Under the pieces are notes generated by a model. That model saw only the letters and a list, made by a program, of their open reading frames with translations, was not told the DNA's origin and ran no database searches. Position numbers and translations under genes: made by a program. Shown here piece after piece: positions 1 to 6,016 of a stretch of 8,881 nt of DNA (within the stretch, counting starts at the first letter, position 1; each line of letters begins with the position of its first letter). This stretch comes from an uncultured Bacilli bacterium (lineage in GTDB: Bacteria; Bacillota_I; Bacilli_A; RFN20; CAG-449), in the NCBI GenBank assembly GCA_947593895.1, contig CANQDY010000049.1, forward strand, positions 1-8,881, read 5' to 3'.

Positions 1-31
1 CTAAGTTAAGCCGTCATTTTTGTTTTGAAAT

Positions 32-108
<77 letters not shown>

Positions 109-323
109 ATATTGATATTTATCGTGTATAATAATTAAATGATAGTCATTAAATTACTGGTTTTTACAACGATTTTGTGTTTTTTGCTATGTTCGACTTG
201 ATAATCAGAATGTAATTACTCTATTCATCACAATTAATATGGCAAATATGGTTGCTTAATTTTTGCAACTAAACAATACATCCACATTATTTATTTTCTT
301 AAAAATTCAATTCAAATTCAATC

Positions 324-360
324 AAAAAAATTCTAAAGTATTGTTTTCCGTAAAACAATA
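324..360 (-). terminator. Possible intrinsic terminator overlapping the end of the methyltransferase-like gene
   Basis: On the minus strand a perfect 9-bp stem (TATTGTTTT / AAAACAATA) with a 4-nt loop ACGG spans 339-360, inside the last codons of the gene. A run of seven T follows at 330-324. The T tract starts 8 nt after the stem rather than directly, and the stem is AT-rich, so this is an imperfect terminator. It is the best candidate for ending the three-gene unit before the tRNA. Confidence 0.4.
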
Positions 361-1124
361 ATATAACTATGATTTAAGTTTACATAGAAAACTTTAGGGT
401 ATCCTTGAAGCAATAACCCTCTTTGACCATTATGGTCATAGATAATTACATCATGATAAACAAATTTATTTTTTATTCCAAGTCGAGCAATGTCATTATG
501 ACATTCAACATATGGAAGATTATTTTTTATATCACGGAAGTCTCTGACAATAAAAACGATATATCCATTATCTTTTACTTTTGAATAAAGCACATTTAAT
601 GTCTGATCAATTCGATTAAGGAATTGATCATAAGTATCGGCAATTTCATTTTGATTATAAATCAAACTTGACATTACTAATTGAATTGAATTATCTTCCA
701 CTAGAGATGATGAAGATACAAATAAATCATTATAAATTTGATAAGAAGAATTAACTAGTAGATTTAACGAATTAATTATCGCCTCTTCACCATCTTTAAA
801 TTTTTCTTGATCTTCTTCAAAACCAATTCCATGACGATTATTGTGAATTGAAGAAATAATGCTTGTTCCTCTTTTCATAAATGGATCTAAAATATAATCA
901 TTTTCTTTGGAATACATAGCTAAAATTTTTGAATAAACTTCTTCACCAATTACATCTTGCTTAACAATTTTTGATTCACTGCGTGGAAAAGGAAGATCCT
1001 CCCAAACACTTCGTGAGGATATAGCCCATTCATTCGCAGTCATACCATTAAAGGTAATTTCGCGTTGTCCTTTATTCTTTTTAATCTCATCAGTTGAACT
1101 AATGTAAATATCTTTCTTTGTCAT
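333..1124 (-). CDS. Degenerate DNA methyltransferase-like protein (N4/N6 MTase fold, catalytic motif lost)
   Basis: This 263-residue protein aligns by eye with a family of site-specific DNA (cytosine-N4/adenine-N6) methyltransferases in which motif I precedes motif IV. Recognisable blocks are SVWEDLPFPR (39-48), ILDPFMKRGTS (78-88; motif I, usually DPFxGxGT), GIGFE (99-103), SIQLVMSSLIYN (146-157; motif IV region, usually TSPPYN), GYIVFIVRDFRD (187-198) and a C-terminal GYPKVFYVN...HSYIIVLRK block (241-260). Both prolines of SPPY are replaced (L154, I155) and the first motif I glycine is a lysine (K83). Methyl transfer is therefore unlikely, although the fold appears intact and nothing is frameshifted. 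The ATG lies 5 nt after the preceding CobW-like gene, with an AGTGGA Shine-Dalgarno inside that gene's end. Function is unknown; a DNA- or RNA-binding or regulatory pseudoenzyme is possible. Family assignment is fairly sure, inactivity is inference. Confidence 0.75.
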   Translation of the reverse strand: MTKKDIYISSTDEIKKNKGQREITFNGMTANEWAISSRSVWEDLPFPRSESKIVKQDVIGEEVYSKILAMYSKENDYILDPFMKRGTSIISSIHNNRHGIGFEEDQEKFKDGEEAIINSLNLLVNSSYQIYNDLFVSSSSLVEDNSIQLVMSSLIYNQNEIADTYDQFLNRIDQTLNVLYSKVKDNGYIVFIVRDFRDIKNNLPYVECHNDIARLGIKNKFVYHDVIIYDHNGQRGLLLQGYPKVFYVNLNHSYIIVLRKTIL

Positions 1125-1129
1125 AATAA

Positions 1130-2071
1130 TTAATTTCCACTTAAATTTAATATATCATCATCTAATGGATCAATTAAATTTATCTCTATTGGTTCTAACA
1201 TTACTTCTTCTTCGTTGTAATCTTTAGAAAATTCATAAACTATTTTAGCTTTGATATGAATCCAAGAACGATCTTTAATTTTTGTATCTAAACTTGATTT
1301 AACTAAAAATCCACAAAGTTGAATATCATTTGCACAGCAATTCATTACTTTTCTTCCAGCAATAAAAGTGTTTTTAGGGAGTTTTTTTGACATAAAAACC
1401 TGTGAATCATACTCTACGATTTTATTTTCATAACGCTTCTTATGATCGAAAGTATCAATATAAAATGTCATATAGTCTTCGTTATTAAAAGTAATAACAT
1501 CTTTATTAACATCATAAGGAAGAGGTTCCTCAAAAGCATCTTTTGCTCTCATATCTTTATCCATTATCATAAATTGAGTATTGCTATTGATCATTTTCAA
1601 TGCATTTTTAAATGGTTCAATCTGTTTAGATGAATCAGTACAATTTATGAAACAAACAATCGAACTTTTTTTAATAATATCAACAAATTTTTGACGCATA
1701 TTGTTAAAATATACAGCAAAAGTAGATGTATCAATAAAATATATAACTTGCATAATATCAAGTTCACGAGGAAATTGAAGTTTTGATAATTCCCACATTC
1801 CATTCATTTCAATAACCACACGATCTGGCTGATATTGTTCAAGCAAATTACCAATTTTGATATAATTAAAATCTTCTTGTAAATAGAAATATTCAACATC
1901 AGTATTATATATTGCTTTTAACATTCGGCAATCATACTCAACTTCTCCCTCTTCACATACTAAAAGTAAGGTTTTTCCATCAAAACCATCAGTTTTAATA
2001 ACATCGATAATAAAAGTTGTCTTACCTGAATCTAAAAATCCATCAATAAAAAATACTGGTATATTTTTCAT
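1130..2071 (-). CDS. Divergent CobW/COG0523-like GTPase with C-terminal DUF1980-like domain
   Basis: The protein has 313 residues. The N-terminal P-loop GTPase domain carries Walker A GFLDSGKTT (11-19), followed by VCEEGEVEYD (38-47) and DRVVIEMNGMW (83-93), which occupies the place of the switch/Walker B segment. NCTD (143-146) sits at the usual NKxD position. The CxCC metal motif of typical COG0523 proteins is absent. From about residue 235 the sequence changes to a segment with AGRKVMNCCANDIQLCGFLV (238-257) and a DRSWIHIKAKI strand (267-277), resembling the C-terminal half of the DUF1980/TIGR03943 (YcgQ-type) family rather than the standard CobW C-terminal domain; this comes from memory of the family. 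Cys245-Cys246 and Asp249 could bind metal. Its ATG follows the stop codon of the CobW gene by one base, so coupled translation is likely. It probably works with that GTPase in metal handling; the substrate is unknown. Confidence 0.8.
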   Translation of the reverse strand: MKNIPVFFIDGFLDSGKTTFIIDVIKTDGFDGKTLLLVCEEGEVEYDCRMLKAIYNTDVEYFYLQEDFNYIKIGNLLEQYQPDRVVIEMNGMWELSKLQFPRELDIMQVIYFIDTSTFAVYFNNMRQKFVDIIKKSSIVCFINCTDSSKQIEPFKNALKMINSNTQFMIMDKDMRAKDAFEEPLPYDVNKDVITFNNEDYMTFYIDTFDHKKRYENKIVEYDSQVFMSKKLPKNTFIAGRKVMNCCANDIQLCGFLVKSSLDTKIKDRSWIHIKAKIVYEFSKDYNEEEVMLEPIEINLIDPLDDDILNLSGN

Positions 2072-2072
2072 A

Positions 2073-3122
2073 CTAATTTGCTTTCTCTATAAATTTTTCC
2101 ATAATTAAATGCTCGTTAATTTTTGATCCAATTACAACAATTCTTCCCGTATAATCAGGATTTCCTTCACGAATATCATAATCACCATCAACATAATCAA
2201 AATAAAGCCATTGATTACTATTTTTTGATTTTAGAATTCCTTTACTTCTTAAGATAATTCCAATATTATCATCAGTTTTTAAGAATTCAAGAAATTCAAT
2301 AAGTTTTTCTTTAGAAATTGATTTAACTGTTTCCATTCCCCAAGAACTAAATACTTCATCAGCATCGTGATCATGGTGATGATGTTCGTGACAACATTCA
2401 TGTTCTTCATCTTTCTCATGGTGATGGTGTTTATGACAACATTCATGCTCATCATCTTCGTCGTGATGATGATTTTTATGACAACATTCATGTTCTTCCT
2501 CAATTTCATCAATCATCATATCTTTTAGAGAATTACTTTCTTCAAGTACTTTTAATAAATTATTGGCATCCAATTCTTCAATATTTGTTGATATTACATT
2601 AGCTCTATCATTGATTTCTTTAACTAAGTCAACGCTCTCTTGTAATTTATCCTCTTCTACCATATCGACTTTAGAAATGACTATAGTCTTTGCATATTCA
2701 ATTTGATTGTGAAGAAATTCACCAAAGTTACGAAGTTGTAATTTAACTTTCTTTGCGTCAACTACACAACAAAGTATATTCAAAAACAAATCTTCATCAA
2801 CATTGTCAATCGCTCTGATGATGTCTGAAAGTTTTCCGACTCCAGATGGCTCAATAATAATTCTATCCGGATGAAATTTATTAATTACTTCTTTCATTGA
2901 TAAGGCAAAATCACCCACTAAAGAGCAACAGATACATCCAGAATTAATTTCTTTAATCTGAACTCCAGAATCTTTTAAAAATGAACCATCAATTCCAATT
3001 TCACCAAATTCGTTTTCTATAATAACTACCTTTTCATCTTTTAATGAACTTTGAAATAATTTTTTTATTAATGTTGTTTTTCCAGCGCCAAGAAAACCAC
3101 TGATAAGATCTACTTTAACCAT
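2073..3122 (-). CDS. CobW/COG0523 family metallochaperone GTPase with Cys/His-rich repeats
   Basis: The protein has 349 residues, a typical length for COG0523 G3E-type GTPases, which deliver or insert metal ions (zinc, cobalt, nickel or others) in the cytoplasm at the cost of GTP. Visible motifs are Walker A GFLGAGKTT (9-17), the metal-binding GCICC (62-66; Cys63, Cys65, Cys66), IIEPSGVG (89-96) in the switch region and the base-recognition motif SKVD (150-153). Residues 211-256 hold three 15-residue repeats beginning HECCH, together about 18 His and 6 Cys among acidic residues. A CobW C-terminal domain follows (about 258-345). The Shine-Dalgarno AAGAAGG lies 8 nt before the ATG. It heads a run of three closely packed genes. 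The His/Cys linker is common in COG0523 proteins and points to zinc, nickel or cobalt; which metal cannot be told from sequence. Confidence 0.92.
   Translation of the reverse strand: MVKVDLISGFLGAGKTTLIKKLFQSSLKDEKVVIIENEFGEIGIDGSFLKDSGVQIKEINSGCICCSLVGDFALSMKEVINKFHPDRIIIEPSGVGKLSDIIRAIDNVDEDLFLNILCCVVDAKKVKLQLRNFGEFLHNQIEYAKTIVISKVDMVEEDKLQESVDLVKEINDRANVISTNIEELDANNLLKVLEESNSLKDMMIDEIEEEHECCHKNHHHDEDDEHECCHKHHHHEKDEEHECCHEHHHHDHDADEVFSSWGMETVKSISKEKLIEFLEFLKTDDNIGIILRSKGILKSKNSNQWLYFDYVDGDYDIREGNPDYTGRIVVIGSKINEHLIMEKFIEKAN
2355..2492 (-). repeat. Three tandem 45-bp repeats encoding HECCH-rich metal-binding units
   Basis: Three in-frame units of about 45 bp (2448-2492, 2403-2447, 2358-2402) encode HECCHKNHHHDEDDE, HECCHKHHHHEKDEE and HECCHEHHHHDHDAD. 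The DNA copies are also very similar, each containing the same ACAACATTCATG core on the plus strand. This suggests expansion by slippage or unequal exchange, and copy number may vary between strains. Confidence 0.9.
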
Positions 3123-3233
3123 AATTAAAACCTTCTTTCATAAATAGTTTAGCACTAAATCAATAAATAATCATCTTTTTATTAAAATATAAAATTTTAA
3201 TAATTAAAAAATAAGTTAGTAATCAGGTTCACA
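3123..3233. other. AT-rich gap between rarA and the CobW gene, with an A/T-only palindrome
   Basis: This 111-bp spacer should hold the promoter of the three-gene metal/methyltransferase set. It contains a perfect 10-bp inverted repeat (3179-3188 TTATTAAAAT; 3194-3203 ATTTTAATAA) with a 5-nt loop. A weak extended -10 (TGCTAAACT on the minus strand, 3146-3154) lies just before the Shine-Dalgarno, without a good -35. No GC-containing terminator for rarA is visible, so read-through from rarA is possible. Confidence 0.4.
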
Positions 3234-4499
3234 TTATTTTTTTATCTCATCCCAATATTTCTTTGCATTTTGTTCAATCTTGTTATCTTGATATTCATAA
3301 AAGGTTTCATTAACTAAATCATCAGGTAAAAACTGCTGTTTAACATAATGATGAGGATAATTATGAGAATATAAATAACCTTCACCATGACCTAGATTTT
3401 GACTTCCATTATAATGCGTATCTAATAAATTATTAGGAATCTTCGCACCTTTTCCTTGTTTAACGACATCTAAAGCCTTATCAATTGCGTTAATCGCTGA
3501 ATTAGATTTTGGACAAGTTGCTAGGAAAATAACCGCTTCCGCTAAAGGAATTCTTGCTTCAGGCAAACCAAGTTGTAATGCAGAATCAACAAGAGATTTA
3601 ACAATTATACTTGCTTGAGGATAGCTTAACCCAATATCCTCTGAAGCAATAACAAGTAATCTTCTACAAGGTGAAATTATATCACCAGCCTCAATTAATT
3701 TAGCTAAATAGAAAACTCCAGCATCAGGATCTGATCCCCGAATTGATTTTTGAAAAGCTGATAATATATCATAATGTTCATCGCCATCTTTATCATATCT
3801 CATCGCACTTCTTTGCCCAATTTGTTTTGCTTCATTCATAGTGAAGAAATAAGTTTGATGATAATGATTAACAATATTCATCATAATTTCTAATGAGTTA
3901 ATAGCCTTACGGCAATCACCACCACAGATGGTTGATAAATATTTTAATACTCCTTTCTCTACATCAATTTTTTGATTAGTTTGCTTTTCAAGTAATAAAA
4001 TTCCTCTTTTTAATGCTTTTTCAATTTCTTCATTTCTAATTGGTTTAAATTCAAAAATAGTAGAACGAGAAATCAAAGCATTATAAACATAAAAGTATGG
4101 ATTTTCTGTTGTTGAAGCAATTAATGTGATATCGCCATTTTCAATATACTCAAGAAGTAATTGTTGTTGCTTTTTAGTAAAATATTGAATTTCATCAAGA
4201 TATAAAAGGATTCCTTTTTGATTTTCTAAAGTACCAATTTTATTAATGACATCTTTTATATCATTTGATGATGCAGTAGTCGCGTTCATTTTATATAAAG
4301 TTTTATCAGTCATTTTGGCAATAATTCGGGCTAAAGTTGTTTTACCAGTTCCACTTGGTCCATAAAAAATCATATTTGGAATATTTGATGATTCAATAAG
4401 CCTCCTTAATGGTGCACCTTTGTCTAATAAGTGAGATTGTCCCACCATTTCATCAAGATTTTCCGGACGAATTAAGTCCGCTAAAGGTCTACTCATCAT
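3234..4499 (-). CDS. rarA: RarA/MgsA replication-associated AAA+ ATPase
   Basis: This is a homolog of bacterial RarA (MgsA; eukaryotic WRNIP1/Mgs1), a tetrameric clamp-loader-like AAA+ ATPase acting at stalled replication forks and on single-strand DNA ends. Counting from the ATG chosen here (421 residues), it shows RPLADLIRPENLDEMVGQ near the N terminus, Walker A GPSGTGKT (47-54), Walker B LLYLDE (98-103), sensor 1 region ASTTENP (128-134) and the arginine finger in ISRS (R145). These are followed by the conserved C-terminal RarA domain with SPCRRLLVIASEDIGLSYPQA and SNSAINAI. Length is normal. A longer reading would begin at TTG 4511, but GGAG at 4506-4509 sits 6 nt before the ATG at 4497-4499, so that ATG (or the next one, 4494-4496) is preferred. 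The start overlaps the phosphatase gene by 11 bp, implying coupled translation. Confidence 0.96.
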   Translation of the reverse strand: MMSRPLADLIRPENLDEMVGQSHLLDKGAPLRRLIESSNIPNMIFYGPSGTGKTTLARIIAKMTDKTLYKMNATTASSNDIKDVINKIGTLENQKGILLYLDEIQYFTKKQQQLLLEYIENGDITLIASTTENPYFYVYNALISRSTIFEFKPIRNEEIEKALKRGILLLEKQTNQKIDVEKGVLKYLSTICGGDCRKAINSLEIMMNIVNHYHQTYFFTMNEAKQIGQRSAMRYDKDGDEHYDILSAFQKSIRGSDPDAGVFYLAKLIEAGDIISPCRRLLVIASEDIGLSYPQASIIVKSLVDSALQLGLPEARIPLAEAVIFLATCPKSNSAINAIDKALDVVKQGKGAKIPNNLLDTHYNGSQNLGHGEGYLYSHNYPHHYVKQQFLPDDLVNETFYEYQDNKIEQNAKKYWDEIKK

Positions 4500-5193
4500 A
4501 ATCATCTCCAATCAACTTATTTCTTATTTTTTTTATTGTTTTTTGACTTAATCCAATTATAGTTAAATAATTTTCAATCGACTTATATTCATCAAAAAAC
4601 ATTTTTAAAAAGTTTTCTAAATATAATCTCTTTGATACACCTAAATCCTTTGGAAAGTTTTCATTGTGCATTCGGATCTTATTAATTGAAGAATAAATAA
4701 ACTTTGTGGAAATTTCATAATCATTTAAAATATCTTTTTTGCTAACTCCCGCCAAAAGAAGTAACAGACAAGCAAAAATACCAGTTCGATCTTTTCCAGC
4801 TGTACAATTAAAAATTACATTTTTTTTACTATTTGCAATGAGATTAAATACTTCATTGTAAGTTGAATAATTGTGAATCATTTTAAAGTATAATTCACTT
4901 GCATTGTTATCATTTAAAGGAATTCCCGAACCTTCCACTAAAGGATAATTGTAATATTCAAAACGTTTATCATTTACAAATGGCGAGGGAATTTTATTAA
5001 CTACATTAGGAGTTCTAAAATCGATAACTAAAGTAACATTATTATCAATTAAAAAATTTTTTTCATTTTCAGTAATATAAGTTAAAGCATCACTTCTAAT
5101 GAAACGTAAGTATTTGGTTTTTCGGTGATATTTGGTTTTATAACCCCCTAAATCACGAGTATTCATAGTTAATTCAAAATCATACTTTTTCAT
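4489..5193 (-). CDS. Tyrosine/serine protein phosphatase-like protein (DSP/PTP superfamily)
   Basis: The 234-residue cytoplasmic protein has the layout of the bacterial Y_phosphatase3 family. It has an N-terminal TRDLGGYKT motif (12-20; usually NFRDLGG), FIRSDAL (31-37), VIDFRTP (56-62) and the CX5R phosphate-binding loop CTAGKDRTG (130-138) with nucleophile Cys130 and Arg136. The residue before the cysteine, almost always His in this superfamily, is Asn129. The C-terminal part is helical, with an NDYEIS segment (157-162) typical of the family. The substrate may be phosphotyrosine, phosphoserine or a phosphoinositide and cannot be told here. The Shine-Dalgarno is weak (GAGTGA, about 7 nt before ATG). 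It is the first gene after the long AT-rich spacer and overlaps rarA, so the two probably form one transcript. Confidence 0.87.
   Translation of the reverse strand: MKKYDFELTMNTRDLGGYKTKYHRKTKYLRFIRSDALTYITENEKNFLIDNNVTLVIDFRTPNVVNKIPSPFVNDKRFEYYNYPLVEGSGIPLNDNNASELYFKMIHNYSTYNEVFNLIANSKKNVIFNCTAGKDRTGIFACLLLLLAGVSKKDILNDYEISTKFIYSSINKIRMHNENFPKDLGVSKRLYLENFLKMFFDEYKSIENYLTIIGLSQKTIKKIRNKLIGDDYDE
4506..4509 (-). promoter_or_regulatory. Shine-Dalgarno that decides the rarA start
   Basis: GGAG on the minus strand lies inside the last codons of the phosphatase gene, 6 nt before ATG 4497-4499. It overlaps the upstream TTG (4509-4511) and directly abuts ATG 4503-4505, which argues against both of those as starts. 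Confidence 0.7.
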
Positions 5194-5210
5194 ACATTTT
5201 CACTCATTTA

Positions 5211-5266
5211 TTACTTATATAATACAATAATTATAACCTTAAAACATATAATTTTACTTATATAAT
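5211..5266 (-). repeat. Direct repeat of ATTATATAAGTAA upstream of the phosphatase gene
   Basis: The 13-mer ATTATATAAGTAA (minus strand) occurs exactly at 5211-5223 and 5254-5266, 43 bp apart, close to four helical turns. The core TTATATAAGT appears a third time at 5443-5452. The nearer copy begins 18 bp before the start codon. In DNA this AT-rich chance is a real alternative; binding sites or duplicated promoter elements are possible. Confidence 0.35.
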
Positions 5267-5964
5267 TATAATTAAAATGAATCCATATTACTTAATAATA
5301 AGAATTTTCTAAAATTAAAACATCATTTAGCTTTTTATGTATTCCTCAGAATAAAAATAGCAGTATAAACAATAATAAAGAATAATTAATTTCATCTATT
5401 ATAAAATTCTTTTTTAATTTGTACAAAACAATACAAGTAAAAACTTATATAAATTAAGTTTAATTTTACTTTAATTATATTTTATAAATGTAATTAAGGC
5501 ATTATATATTCCTTATCTAGTAAGAAATAATAATTATAACCATTAATTTTCTTAATAAAACATCACTATTAATATAATTACCAATTAAATAAAGTATTTT
5601 GATTATTAATTGAAAAAGATTTCAAAAATAAAAAAAAGTATGGTTTGTTAAATTTACAAAATCGCTTGTTGTTTCAAAAATTATTATAATAAATACTCTA
5701 TTATAATTTAAAATAACATCAGAGAGGCTTCTTAAAGCACTTCCAATCGCTTTTTCATGCAAAACAAAGTAATACGATTATCGTCTTATCTTCATGATAA
5801 AAAATCATTCTTTTAATTGTTTTTTATCAAAAGTATCGTTACCTTTTATTTACAAGCAAAAAAATTAAGTTACTTCCATATTATTTTTTAAAATAATTTG
5901 ATCACATTATATTTAAAATTAAACTTATTAATGAAACACAATTTTTTCGATTATCATACTATCA

Positions 5965-6003
5965 CCAAAAAAGGAGGCCTAACATTAAATTAGTTTCCTC
6001 CTT
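5965..6003 (-). terminator. Intrinsic terminator of pulA
   Basis: On the minus strand, 13 nt after the pulA stop codon, AAGGAGG (6003-5997) pairs with CCTCCTT (5977-5971). An inner CTAA/TTAG pairing extends the hairpin, and the T run merges with the stem to give six T in a row. This is the only GC-containing hairpin plus T tract in the window and it is correctly placed. Confidence 0.88.
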
Positions 6004-6016
6004 AAATTATTCTATA

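Larger units (their letters stand above)
5194..6016. other. Long, extremely AT-rich intergenic region without a convincing gene
   Basis: These 823 bp separate pulA from the phosphatase gene. Most of it looks to be below 20% G+C and is stopped in all frames. It contains the pulA terminator at its right end, a higher-GC island at about 5716-5790, a 10-bp inverted repeat (5795-5804 TGATAAAAAA; 5820-5829 TTTTTTATCA) and a direct repeat of a 13-mer near the phosphatase start. The phosphatase-rarA promoter must lie here, but too many sequences resemble -10 boxes for one to be chosen. A 46-codon frame on the minus strand (TTG 5762 to stop 5622) has no Shine-Dalgarno. Confidence 0.7.

Noticed and set aside
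251..269. Inverted repeat GTTGC/GCAAC between the methyltransferase-like gene and the tRNA
   Set aside because: Only 5 bp plus weak extension with a 9-nt loop and no following T run on either strand; not convincing as a terminator.
1442..1633. 63-codon open frame on the plus strand
   Set aside because: It lies entirely antisense inside the second CobW-like gene, has no Shine-Dalgarno and no recognisable protein features.
2279..2512. 77-codon frame on the minus strand, rich in Met, Asn and Ile
   Set aside because: It is the shifted frame of the Cys/His repeat region of the CobW gene; its own repeat pattern is a by-product of the DNA repeats.
5971..5977. Perfect Shine-Dalgarno AAGGAGG on the plus strand
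   Set aside because: No start codon follows at usable distance; the sequence is one arm of the pulA terminator.
5194..6016. CRISPR array or phage attachment in the long spacer
   Set aside because: No regularly spaced repeats of 20 bp or more with unique spacers, and no cas or integrase genes nearby.
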